DNA of 11,463 nt. Source: JAJXSS01 sp964547135 (GTDB taxonomy: Bacteria > Planctomycetota > Phycisphaerae > Phycisphaerales > Phycisphaeraceae). The position numbers and the translations under genes are program-made. Below the pieces are notes generated by a model, which searched no databases, was not told the DNA's origin, and worked only from the letters and a program-made list of their open reading frames with translations. The stretch covers positions 1 through 11,463 of the forward strand of contig CAZJMK010000087.1 in assembly GCA_964547135.1 (NCBI GenBank), written 5' to 3'. Below, in pieces: positions 1 to 6,422 of this stretch (position 1 is the first letter of the stretch; every line of letters starts with the position of its first letter).

Positions 1-56
1 GAGTAACCGAGTAACCGAGTAACCGAGTAACCGAGTAACCGAGTAACCGAGTAATA
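1..56. repeat. Tandem octamer array GAGTAACC, six copies plus a partial seventh
   Basis: Six perfect head-to-tail copies of GAGTAACC run from base 1 to 48, and a degenerate seventh unit follows at 49-56. The array is cut by the window edge and may be longer. It ends only 21 nt before the meaB start codon. The same octamer family, diverged to units such as CCGATTCA and CCGATCAA, lies just upstream of birA at 7058-7113, and appears in reverse at 6973-6996 and 8015-8046. One reading frame through it contains TAA in every third unit, so it is not coding. Confidence 0.95.
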
Positions 57-77
57 AAAGAACCGACTCACCAACCC

Positions 78-1337
78 ATGACCAGCAATGTGGCACAACT
101 CGTGGCGACGGTCACCGGCAGCAGCGGCGCTGTGCAAACGCGCGCGGCTGCCCGGTTGATGACCTATCTGGAAAGCCACCCGCAACGTCTGCCGGAGTTG
201 TTTCAAGAGGGAAGTGGCCAAGTGGCCAAGTGGCCAAGTGACCAAGTGAAAGAAAAAGAAAGTGGTCAAGGGAAGGAAGAAGACGCGGCAAGCCGCGGCG
301 CTAACCGGAACGAATCAACAACTCAAAACAAATTCGAAATTCGAAATTCGACATTGTCCGCGCACTCGGCCACTCGACCACTCGACCACTTGACCACTTC
401 CAACTGGCCGGAACCGCGTATGGTTTTGGGCATTACGGGGTCACCCGGTGCAGGCAAAAGCACGATGACCGATGCCCTGGTGGCGGAGTATCGGCATCGC
501 TTCCCGGAGCGGAAAATCGGGGTGATTGCGGTGGACCCTTCGTCGCCGTTTACGGGCGGGGCGGTGTTGGGTGATCGGGTGCGGATGATGCGTCACGCCA
601 CCGACCCGATGGTGTTTGTGCGTTCACTGGCGACACGCGGGCATTTGGGCGGGTTGTCGCTGGGGGTGCGGGGTGTGTTGCACGTACTGGCGCTGGTCGG
701 CTGCGAAATCGTCATCATCGAAACCGTGGGCGTGGGGCAATCGGAAGTGGAAATCGCGCAGGTGGCGGACCTCACCGCGATTTTGTTTGCACCGGGGCAG
801 GGCGACTCGATTCAACTGCTCAAAGCAGGGCTGATGGAAATCGGCGACCTGTTTGTGGTCAATAAAGCGGATCGTCAGGGGGCGGATGAACTGCACAGCC
901 AATTGCTGAGCGTACTGAAACTGGGCATGATTGATCAGCAGCATGACTGCGGGCCGCACCATGGCATTGGTTTGCCCAGGGAACGCATCGAAGACGAGCC
1001 GGGGAAGACAGCGGAGATCGGATTGATGCGCAGCAGCGCAAGGGGTATGCCGGAGGTTCACCTGGTGAGCGCAGCCGAGCGAAGGGGTATTCCCGAACTG
1101 GTCATAGCGCTGGAAAAGTTGTGCGATAAACATGGGGCACAATGGCAGGCTCGGCGGCGCGGGCGCATTGCGGAGGAAATTCGGGATGCGATTTTGGAAG
1201 AGGCCCGCCAGCGGGTCGATGCGGCCCTGGGAAGCAACGGCACGATGGGGTCGCAGGTGCAGCGCGTGTTGGCGGGTCAGGTGACCATTGAACAACTGGC
1301 CGGTGAATTGCTGCAAAAAGCGGGGACGCAGGGTTGA
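78..1337 (+). CDS. meaB: MeaB/ArgK-family GTPase, chaperone of methylmalonyl-CoA mutase, with an in-frame repeat-derived insert
   Basis: G3E-type P-loop GTPase. In characterised relatives it gates loading of adenosylcobalamin onto methylmalonyl-CoA mutase and protects the enzyme from inactivation. Visible motifs: Walker A GSPGAGKST at residues 121-129, the family signature AVDPSSP at 151-157, ETVGVGQSE at 215-223, and base-recognition NKAD at 262-265. The C-terminal helical dimerisation region follows residue 350. The P-loop lies about 60 residues later than in a typical MeaB (about 330 aa in all; 419 here). Residues 46-109 are low-complexity and are encoded by the same repeats that fill the intergenic gaps. 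A second, non-repeat expansion lies at about 283-322. The ATG at 78 has no clear Shine-Dalgarno sequence; the nearest in-frame upstream stop is at 36-38. An ATG at 420 would omit the insert but also lose the family-like N-terminal helix (residues 5-45). The mutase gene follows 145 nt downstream. Confidence 0.93.
   Translation: MTSNVAQLVATVTGSSGAVQTRAAARLMTYLESHPQRLPELFQEGSGQVAKWPSDQVKEKESGQGKEEDAASRGANRNESTTQNKFEIRNSTLSAHSATRPLDHLTTSNWPEPRMVLGITGSPGAGKSTMTDALVAEYRHRFPERKIGVIAVDPSSPFTGGAVLGDRVRMMRHATDPMVFVRSLATRGHLGGLSLGVRGVLHVLALVGCEIVIIETVGVGQSEVEIAQVADLTAILFAPGQGDSIQLLKAGLMEIGDLFVVNKADRQGADELHSQLLSVLKLGMIDQQHDCGPHHGIGLPRERIEDEPGKTAEIGLMRSSARGMPEVHLVSAAERRGIPELVIALEKLCDKHGAQWQARRRGRIAEEIRDAILEEARQRVDAALGSNGTMGSQVQRVLAGQVTIEQLAGELLQKAGTQG
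212..399 (-). repeat. Composite repeat element embedded in frame within meaB, antisense to the gene
   Basis: Read along the plus strand: four AAGTGGCC-type octamers (212-243), a purine-rich stretch with another AAGTGGTC (260-267), a hairpin module GACGCGGCAAGCCGCGG followed by CGCTAACC (282-306), a TTCGAAA array (about 329-351), and four reverse octamers, GGCCACTC to GACCACTT (368-399). Read on the minus strand this is the module order seen after stop codons elsewhere: AAGTGG array, TTCGAA array, TTAGCGCCGCG hairpin. The terminal octamer arrays form inverted repeats of 32 bp with 26 matches. No stop falls in the meaB frame, and the insertion length preserves the frame. It encodes about 64 polar residues. 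Confidence 0.88.
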
Positions 1338-1352
1338 TTGAAAACGTTTGAA

Positions 1353-1376
1353 CCACAGAGACACAGAGGCACAGAG
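1353..1376. repeat. Octamer repeat NCACAGAG, three copies, in the meaB-mutase gap
   Basis: Units CCACAGAG, ACACAGAG and GCACAGAG are directly tandem and start 15 nt after the meaB stop codon. This is a third octamer family with the same period as the others in the window. The rest of the gap, to 1482, is A-rich. It contains no recognisable cobalamin riboswitch and no convincing terminator. Confidence 0.8.
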
Positions 1377-1482
1377 TAATACCTGAAAAGAAAAAAAGAA
1401 TTTGAATCAAGCGTGACGGGTCATACTTTGTGTCGCGGTGGTGAAATCAAGTTTTGAGCGTTAAGAGAAAGAGAGCAGATCG

Positions 1483-3156
1483 ATGAGCGACAATTATGAG
1501 AGCATCGGACAGGGTTTGAAAAAGTGGAACGATGGGCCGGTGGGTAAAACGTTGGCCAAGTTCCCGGAACAGAAAAAGCAATTTGAGACGGTGTCGGGCA
1601 GGCCGGTGGAACGGTTGTACGTGCCGGAAGCGGGTGCGGTGGAAAATTACAGCCAGAAGTTGGGTTACCCGGGGCAATACCCGTTCACGCGCGGGGTTCA
1701 GCCGACGATGTATCGCGGGCGGTTTTGGACGATGCGTCAGTACGCCGGGTTTGCGACAGCGGAGGAATCGAACCAGCGTTACAAGTATTTGCTGGCTCAG
1801 GGGACGACCGGGTTGTCAGTGGCGTTCGACCTGCCCACGCAGATTGGTTATGACAGCGACGACACGATGAGTGCCGGCGAGGTCGGCAAGGTGGGCGTGG
1901 CGATCGACAGCTTGGCGGACATGGAAACGCTGTTCGACGGCATTCCGTTGGATAAGGTTTCGACGAGCATGACCATCAACGCCAGCGCTGCGGTGTTGCT
2001 GGCGATGTACATTGCGGTGGCGGAAAAGCAGGGAGTGTCGGCGGACAAGCTCGACGGCACGATTCAGAACGACATTTTGAAGGAATACATCGCGCGCGGG
2101 ACGTACATTTTTCCGCCCAAGCCGAGCTTGCGGATCATCAGTGATATTTTTGCGTATTGCACCAAGAGCGTGCCCAAGTGGAACACCATTTCCATCAGCG
2201 GGTACCACATTCGTGAAGCCGGCTCGACCGCGGGACAGGAAATCGGCTTCACGCTGGCGGATGCGATCTGCTATGTGGAGACGGCCCAGGCGGCGGGGTT
2301 GAAGGTCGATGACTTTGCCGGGCGACTGGCGTTTTTCTTTGCGGCGCACACCGATGTGCTGGAAGAGGTCGCCAAGTTCAGGGCGGCTCGCCGGTTGTAT
2401 GCGAAGATCATGAAGGAGCGTTTCAAGGCCAGTGATCGCAGCGGGATGCTGCGGTTTCACACCCAGACGGGTGGGGTGACGCTGACGGCTCAGCAGCCTG
2501 ATAACAACATCGTGCGCGTGACGTTGCAGGCGCTTTCAGCGGTGCTGGGCGGAACGCAGTCGTTGCACACCAATTCGAAGGATGAAGCGCTGGCTCTGCC
2601 GACGGAGGAGAGCGTGACGGTGGCCCTGCGAACGCAGCAGATCATCGCTCATGAATCGGGCGTGACCAATACGATTGATCCGCTGGCGGGCAGCTACTAC
2701 GTGGAGAAGTTGACCGATCAACTGGAAGCGGAAGCGGCGGACTACATCAAAAAGATTGATGAAATGGGCGGCATGGTCAGTGCGATCGAACGCGGCTGGG
2801 TGCAGAAGCAGATTGAAGAGTCGGCATACAAGTTCGGCCAATCGGTCGAAACCAGCGACCGCGTCATCGTGGGTGTGAACAAGTTCCAAAGTAAAGATGA
2901 CAGCCTGAGCAACCTGAAGCTGTTGAAAATTGACGAATCGATCGGCGCCAAGCAGGTGGACAAGCTCAAGGCGATGAAGGCCAAACGTGATCAGGCGAAG
3001 GTGAAGGCGACGCTGGATGCGGTGGCGCAGGCGGCGCGGGGAAGTGATAACCTGATGCCGCCGATTTTGGAGGCGGTCAAGGCGTATGCGACCATCGGTG
3101 AAATCTGTAACACGCTGCGGGGCGTGTTCGGGGAGTACACCGAGTCGTTTAATTGA
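1483..3156 (+). CDS. mcmA: Methylmalonyl-CoA mutase, large (catalytic) subunit without a B12 domain
   Basis: Adenosylcobalamin-dependent mutase interconverting (R)-methylmalonyl-CoA and succinyl-CoA. At 557 aa it spans only the substrate-binding TIM barrel. The C-terminal cobalamin-binding domain of full-length enzymes (over 700 aa) is absent, so a separate small subunit of roughly 130-150 aa is required. Catalytic Tyr-His is at Y241-H242 (ISISGYHIREAG). Residues that by homology contact the substrate carboxylate are Tyr77 (in PTMY) and Arg205 (in KEYIAR), with Gln195 in TIQND. The equivalents are Y89/R207 in the Propionibacterium enzyme, while isobutyryl-CoA mutase has Phe/Gln there, so methylmalonyl-CoA is favoured. 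TQSLHTNS and ESGVTNTIDPLAGSYYVE are also family-typical. A purine-rich GAGAG 7 nt before the ATG is a plausible ribosome site. The two-subunit form resembles archaeal McmA1-type mutases. Confidence 0.95.
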   Translation: MSDNYESIGQGLKKWNDGPVGKTLAKFPEQKKQFETVSGRPVERLYVPEAGAVENYSQKLGYPGQYPFTRGVQPTMYRGRFWTMRQYAGFATAEESNQRYKYLLAQGTTGLSVAFDLPTQIGYDSDDTMSAGEVGKVGVAIDSLADMETLFDGIPLDKVSTSMTINASAAVLLAMYIAVAEKQGVSADKLDGTIQNDILKEYIARGTYIFPPKPSLRIISDIFAYCTKSVPKWNTISISGYHIREAGSTAGQEIGFTLADAICYVETAQAAGLKVDDFAGRLAFFFAAHTDVLEEVAKFRAARRLYAKIMKERFKASDRSGMLRFHTQTGGVTLTAQQPDNNIVRVTLQALSAVLGGTQSLHTNSKDEALALPTEESVTVALRTQQIIAHESGVTNTIDPLAGSYYVEKLTDQLEAEAADYIKKIDEMGGMVSAIERGWVQKQIEESAYKFGQSVETSDRVIVGVNKFQSKDDSLSNLKLLKIDESIGAKQVDKLKAMKAKRDQAKVKATLDAVAQAARGSDNLMPPILEAVKAYATIGEICNTLRGVFGEYTESFN

Positions 3157-3163
3157 TGGAGGG

Positions 3164-3255
3164 AAGTGGCCAAGTGGCCAAGTGACGGAACCGTATTCGG
3201 ATGTTAGCGCCGCGATTTATCGCGTTGTTAGAAGTGGCCGAGTGGTCAAGTGACG
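3164..3255 (+). repeat. Composite repeat after the mutase gene
   Basis: Starts 7 nt after the mutase stop: AAGTGGCC twice and AAGTGACG (3164-3187), a linker GGAACCGTATTCGGATG, then the hairpin module GTTAGCGCCGCGATTTATCGCG (3203-3224; stem CGCGAT/ATCGCG), then AAGTGGCC, GAGTGGTC and AAGTGACG again (3232-3255). The linker plus hairpin matches 6212-6256 after the OadG-like gene almost base for base. Confidence 0.9.
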
Positions 3256-3400
3256 GAAACAAACCAGTGATGAGGTCGCCGCCCTTGGTGGTAACCGAGG
3301 ACTTGGGGATAAGACTGGTAGTTGGGGATAAAGACTACAGACAAGTACTGTTTCCCCAAGCCCCTAGCTACTTATGCCCTTTGATATTTAGGCGTTACAA
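3256..3400. other. Structured non-coding stretch upstream of the epimerase, unlike the other gap modules
   Basis: About 145 nt lacking the octamer modules. It contains two near-repeats, TTGGGGATAAGACT (3303-3316) and TTGGGGATAAAGACT, the latter within a small hairpin GTAGT/ACTAC (3318-3322 and 3334-3338). CTTGGGGA (3302-3309) can pair with TCCCCAAG (3353-3360), and GTAAC (3290) with GTTAC (3393). It could be a leader structure, a small RNA or a further repeat family; nothing here decides which. A reading frame through it joins the epimerase, but the translation is not family-like. Confidence 0.45.
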
Positions 3401-3405
3401 AAGGA
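3401..3405 (+). promoter_or_regulatory. Ribosome binding site that fixes the epimerase start
   Basis: AAGGA lies 8 nt before the ATG at 3414. It supports that start over the in-frame ATG at 3201, whose extra 71 codons run through repeats. Confidence 0.75.
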
Positions 3406-3413
3406 ACAACCCC

Positions 3414-3830
3414 ATGATAGAAGCCAAGGCGATCAATCACATCGGCATTGCGGTCAAAAGCATTGCCGAGCAGCAGGCGTTTTACGAAAAGACGCTGGGC
3501 GCCAAGTTCGAAGGCATCGAAGAGGTGCCGACGCAGAAGGTGAAGGTCGGGTTCTTTTCATTGGCGGGCGTGCGATTGGAACTGCTTGAACCCACTGCGC
3601 CGGATTCGCCGATTGCCCAGTTCATGGAAAAGAACAGCGGACGCGGCGGGCTGCATCACGTGGCCTACACCGTGGACAACATTCAAAAACGACTGGATGA
3701 CCTCAAGGCTTCGGGCGTGGCACTGATTCACGACAAGCCCCAGCCTGGTGCGCATCACACCCAGATCGCGTTTTTACACCCCAAAGCCTCGCAAGGCGTG
3801 CTGACGGAATTGTGCGAACCCAAACACTGA
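3414..3830 (+). CDS. mce: Methylmalonyl-CoA epimerase (VOC superfamily)
   Basis: Converts (S)- to (R)-methylmalonyl-CoA, linking the biotin-dependent enzyme to the mutase. The 138-aa product has the paired beta-alpha-beta-beta-beta modules of the vicinal oxygen chelate fold. Probable metal ligands are His9 (in NHIGIAV), Glu56 (in RLELLEP), His81 or His82 (in GLHHVAY) and Glu132 (in LTELCEP). The block from LLEPTAPDSPIAQF onward is close to the family consensus. Length is normal for a bacterial epimerase. The start at 3414 has a good ribosome site; an open frame extends upstream to 3201 but is repeat-derived. Placement between the mutase and carboxyltransferase genes fits the role. The stop codon runs directly into a TTCG-rich array. 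Confidence 0.94.
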   Translation: MIEAKAINHIGIAVKSIAEQQAFYEKTLGAKFEGIEEVPTQKVKVGFFSLAGVRLELLEPTAPDSPIAQFMEKNSGRGGLHHVAYTVDNIQKRLDDLKASGVALIHDKPQPGAHHTQIAFLHPKASQGVLTELCEPKH

Positions 3831-3832
3831 GT

Positions 3833-3925
3833 ATTTCGAATGTCGGATTTCGGATTTCGGATTTGAAGAAAAGCGCACTTGGCGGCTTTGTCAAATTCGA
3901 AATCTCGAAATTCGAAATTCGAAAT
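3833..3925. repeat. Long inverted repeat of TTCGAAA/TTCGGAT arrays in the epimerase-carboxyltransferase gap
   Basis: The left arm at 3833-3865 (ATTTCG and GGATTTCGG units) is nearly the reverse complement of the right arm at 3892-3925 (CAAATTCGAAATCTCGAAA and onward), about 33 bp each with a 26-nt loop. The loop contains AGCGCACTTGGCGGCT, itself an imperfect hairpin that looks like a shortened form of the hairpin at 6908-6932. The structure starts 3 nt after the epimerase stop and ends 8 nt before the next ribosome site, so in mRNA it would fill the whole gap. Confidence 0.85.
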
Positions 3926-3933
3926 CTCCCTTC

Positions 3934-3938
3934 GGAGA
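3934..3938 (+). promoter_or_regulatory. Ribosome binding site that fixes the carboxyltransferase start
   Basis: GGAGA lies 9 nt before the ATG at 3948. It supports that start over the in-frame ATG at 3879, whose extra 23 codons translate the TTCGAAA repeats. Confidence 0.75.
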
Positions 3939-3947
3939 TACCCACCC

Positions 3948-5522
3948 ATGGCAGAATCACCCATCCCCGCCGGCCCGCGCACGATGGCGCAGCGCATTGA
4001 AGAACTGCGCAGCAAGCGCACCAAAGTGGAGCAGGGCGGCGGCAAGGATCGCTTGGACAAACAGCGCAAAGGCGGCAAACTCACCGCCCGCGATCGGATT
4101 GAACTGATGCTCGACAAAGGCTCGTTTCAAGAGATGTACGCCTTTGCTCAGCATCGTTGCACCAACTTCGACATGGCGGGCAAGGACCTGCCTGCCGACG
4201 GCGTGGTGACCGGGCTGGGGTATGTGGACGGGCGGTTGCTGCACGTGGCGGCGCAGGACTTCACCGTATCGGGCGGTGCGGTGGGCGAAGTTCATGCGGA
4301 CAAAATTGTGGAGATGGCCAAGGGGGCGCTGAAAACCGGCACGCCGTTGGTGATCATCAACGATTCAGGCGGGGCACGCATTCAGGAGGGCATCGATGCT
4401 CTGGGCGGTTATGGGCGGATTTTTTATCACAACACACTTCTGTCGGGCGCAGTGCCGCAGATTTCATTGATTTGCGGGCCTTGTGCGGGCGGGGCTGCGT
4501 ATTCGCCGGCGCTCATGGACTTCATCATTCAAACCCGGCAGGCACAGATGTTCATCACCGGGCCTTCGGTCATCAAACAGGTGACCGGGGAAGAGGTCAC
4601 GGCTGAGCAGCTCGGCGGCCCGGATGCACAGATGGGTTATTCGGGTGTGGTGCATTTCATCGCGCAGGATGATAAGGATGCGGTGCGTATCTGTCAGAAG
4701 CTGCTTTCGTTTATTCCGTCGAACAACATGGAGGACCCGCCGAGGGTCGATTTTGATGAGCCGGTGTCGGCGGACCCGGGTTTCAATGACATTCTGCCGG
4801 ACAATCCGCGCGCCGGTTACAGCATGCACGATGTGATCCATCGGCTGGTGGACAACCGTGATTTTCTGGAAGTGCAGAGCACTTTTGCGCAGAACATCAT
4901 TGTCGGCTTTGGGCGGTTGCGGGGGCGCTCGGTCGGTATCATCGCCAACAACCCGGCCCACAAGGCGGGCGTGCTGGATATCGATTCATCGGACAAGGCG
5001 GCACGCTTCATCCGCTTCTGCAATGCGTTCAACATTCCGCTGGTGAATTTGGTGGACGTGCCCGGGTTCATGCCCGGCGTGGAACAGGAATACGGCGGCA
5101 TCATTCGTCATGGGGCGAAATTGTTGTTTGTGTATTCGGCGGCAACCGTGCCCAAAATCACCGTGATTTTGCGCAAGGCCTACGGCGGGGCGTACCTGGC
5201 GATGTGCTGCAAGGATTTGGGGGCGGATCGCACCTGCTGCTGGCCCACGGCGGAGATCGCGGTGATGGGGCCTGAGGGTGCGGCAGAGATTATTTTCCGC
5301 AAGGACATCGACGGTGCCACCGACAAGAAAGCCAAGCGCGAAGAGATGATTCAAAAATATCGTGATGCTTTCATGAACCCGTATGTGGCGGGATCGCGGC
5401 GATTTGTGGATGATGTGATCGAGCCGGCGGACACACGGGTGTATTGCATCAACGCCCTGGAAGCACTGGTGACCAAACGTGAACTGCGTCCGAGCAAGAA
5501 GCATGGTTTGATTCCGCTGTGA
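3948..5522 (+). CDS. Biotin-dependent acyl-CoA carboxyltransferase: propionyl-CoA carboxylase beta or methylmalonyl-CoA decarboxylase alpha
   Basis: Transfers CO2 between carboxybiotin and propionyl-CoA/methylmalonyl-CoA. At 524 aa it has both crotonase-like halves of the family. Visible are the glycine-rich segments INDSGGARIQEG (137-148) and CGPCAGGAAYSPALM (176-190) in the N half. In the C half are PAHKAGVLDIDSSDKAARFI (336-355), DVPGFMPG (370-377), the RKAYGGAYLAM block (409-419) and EIAVMGPEGAAEIIFRKDI (436-454). Actinobacterial propionyl-CoA carboxylase has Asp at the position of Leu417; Leu/Ile there, with the GPEGAA-IIF block, recalls MmdA of Na+-pumping decarboxylases and clostridial-type enzymes. 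The next two genes (OadG-like, biotin carrier) match MmdD and MmdC. No biotin carboxylase or MmdB is in view, so the direction of the reaction is unresolved. Family confidence is high; the exact name is not. Confidence 0.94.
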   Translation: MAESPIPAGPRTMAQRIEELRSKRTKVEQGGGKDRLDKQRKGGKLTARDRIELMLDKGSFQEMYAFAQHRCTNFDMAGKDLPADGVVTGLGYVDGRLLHVAAQDFTVSGGAVGEVHADKIVEMAKGALKTGTPLVIINDSGGARIQEGIDALGGYGRIFYHNTLLSGAVPQISLICGPCAGGAAYSPALMDFIIQTRQAQMFITGPSVIKQVTGEEVTAEQLGGPDAQMGYSGVVHFIAQDDKDAVRICQKLLSFIPSNNMEDPPRVDFDEPVSADPGFNDILPDNPRAGYSMHDVIHRLVDNRDFLEVQSTFAQNIIVGFGRLRGRSVGIIANNPAHKAGVLDIDSSDKAARFIRFCNAFNIPLVNLVDVPGFMPGVEQEYGGIIRHGAKLLFVYSAATVPKITVILRKAYGGAYLAMCCKDLGADRTCCWPTAEIAVMGPEGAAEIIFRKDIDGATDKKAKREEMIQKYRDAFMNPYVAGSRRFVDDVIEPADTRVYCINALEALVTKRELRPSKKHGLIPL

Positions 5523-5528
5523 TGAAGG

Positions 5529-5560
5529 AAGTGGCCGAGTGGTCGAGTGGTCGAGTGATG
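5529..5560 (+). repeat. AAGTGGYC octamer array after the carboxyltransferase gene
   Basis: Units AAGTGGCC, GAGTGGTC, GAGTGGTC and GAGTGATG start 6 nt after the stop codon, in the same orientation relative to the gene as the arrays after the mutase, OadG-like, biotin-carrier and birA genes. Confidence 0.9.
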
Positions 5561-5568
5561 AAAACAAG

Positions 5569-5603
5569 CCGAGAACGAATCGCCGCAGGCGATGAGGGCT
5601 CGG
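5569..5603 (+). other. Two-tier stem-loop in the carboxyltransferase-OadG gap
   Basis: The inner perfect stem ATCGCC/GGCGAT (5579-5584 and 5588-5593) has a 3-nt GCA loop. It is enclosed by CCGAG (5569-5573) and CTCGG (5599-5603). No U-run follows, so it does not look like an intrinsic terminator. Confidence 0.5.
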
Positions 5604-5640
5604 GTATCGTGACAAAGCAGATGACACGCCCTCACCCTTG

Positions 5641-5661
5641 CCCTCTCCCGGGGGGAGAGGG
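5641..5661 (+). other. GC-rich hairpin CCCTCTCCC/GGGAGAGGG upstream of the OadG-like gene
   Basis: A perfect 9-bp stem (5641-5649 and 5653-5661) with a GGG loop, preceded by CGCCCTCACCCTTG. I recall this motif as a dispersed repeat in several bacterial genomes. It lies 11 nt upstream of the GAGGA ribosome site (5673-5677) of the next gene. It has no U-tract, so termination is unlikely; an effect on translation initiation or RNA stability is possible. Confidence 0.55.
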
Positions 5662-5685
5662 GAGATGAACACGAGGAACTGACGC

Positions 5686-6204
5686 ATGATGACATGGATA
5701 CTTGCCCAGGCGGCGCACACGCCCGCTTCCCGGCTGATTGAGTTGCTGCTGATTGCGGCGCTGGGGGCGGTGGTGTTGCTGCTGATACTGGCGTTTCGAG
5801 ATGTGCTCAAGTTGCTGACACAACTGACCCGTCAGGTGCAGAACCTGGCCGAGCAGGTGGCGGCGATGGAGGCACGCGAAGCGACCGCGCCCAGCACGGC
5901 GACGACGCAGGTGGCAGCACCGTCGCCCTCGGCCCCGACGCAGGTTTCGGTGGTGATGCCGCAACCGGTGCCGCAGGTGGTGGTGACGCCTGTGCCGGGG
6001 GTGGCACAACGGCCGGTGATGAGTCCGGGTCTGTCGCCGCAACTCATGGCCGTGATCGCTGCCGCAGCCACGGCTGCCCTGGGCGGACCGGGCAAACAAG
6101 TCGTGGTCAAACGCATCACCCGCAAAGCCGTGACCGCACCGTCGGCCTGGGCGGAAATGGGCCGGGTGCTGGTGCATGCCGGACGTAATGTGCCACGGGG
6201 ATGA
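5686..6204 (+). CDS. OadG/MmdD-like small membrane subunit of a biotin-dependent (de)carboxylase
   Basis: The 172-aa protein has one transmembrane segment at about residues 17-37, a charged, probably helical stretch at 38-64, a Pro/Ala/Thr/Val-rich linker at 66-115, and a C-terminal motif SPQLMAVIAAAATAALGG (117-134) followed by a basic stretch and SAWAEMGRVLVHAGR. That tail pattern is typical of the gamma/delta subunits of oxaloacetate and methylmalonyl-CoA decarboxylases, which tether the carboxyltransferase to the membrane pump. Placement between carboxyltransferase and biotin carrier supports this. GAGGA at 5673-5677 is well spaced for the ATG at 5686; a second ATG follows immediately. 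The pump subunit OadB/MmdB is not in the window. The assignment rests on the C-terminal motif, architecture and context. Confidence 0.8.
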   Translation: MMTWILAQAAHTPASRLIELLLIAALGAVVLLLILAFRDVLKLLTQLTRQVQNLAEQVAAMEAREATAPSTATTQVAAPSPSAPTQVSVVMPQPVPQVVVTPVPGVAQRPVMSPGLSPQLMAVIAAAATAALGGPGKQVVVKRITRKAVTAPSAWAEMGRVLVHAGRNVPRG

Positions 6205-6327
6205 AGTGGTCGAGTGACGGAATCGTATTCGAAAGTTAGCGCCGCGATTGATTGCGTCTGACCGGGGTTAAGTGACGTAGGGTGGGTCAAGCGAGTCGGC
6301 GAGCGGACCCACCAAGATGAAGTGGCC
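6204..6327 (+). repeat. Composite repeat after the OadG-like gene
   Basis: The first octamer AAGTGGTC starts on the last base of the stop codon (6204). It is followed by GAGTGACGGAATCGTATTCG, the hairpin module GTTAGCGCCGCGATTGATTGCG (6235-6256, stem retained with one G-U), a second hairpin module with arms GGTGGGTC (6281-6288) and GACCCACC (6306-6313) enclosing AAGCGAGTCGGCGAGC, and a final AAGTGGCC (6320-6327). The 6287-6314 stretch recurs at about 8074-8103 without the left arm. Confidence 0.9.
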
Positions 6328-6422
6328 ACGTTCAGATAAAAGATTGACAAGCGTCAGGTTGTTCAAACGTTCATCGCAAATTACTCAGTACGAATCAACG
6401 TCCGTTATAAGGAACCCTCACG

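Noticed and set aside
624..1364. Long open frame on the minus strand opposite meaB, and similar frames opposite the mutase, carboxyltransferase and DUF115 genes
   Set aside because: Translations are Arg/His/Pro-rich shadows without recognisable domains, opposite genes whose products are clearly identified.
1338..1482. Cobalamin riboswitch before the B12-dependent mutase
   Set aside because: No B12-box-like sequence or multi-helix leader is visible in this 145-nt A-rich gap.
3201..3413. N-terminal extension of the epimerase from an in-frame ATG at 3201
   Set aside because: The extra 71 codons translate the composite repeat and structured leader, and the family-length protein begins at 3414 behind a clear AAGGA.
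3879..3947. N-terminal extension of the carboxyltransferase from an in-frame ATG at 3879
   Set aside because: The 23 extra codons are TTCGAAA repeat, and GGAGA is correctly spaced for the ATG at 3948.
6344..6349. TTGACA as a -35 box upstream of the biotin carrier gene
   Set aside because: The hexamer is perfect, but no acceptable -10 box lies 16-18 nt downstream (ACGTTC there).
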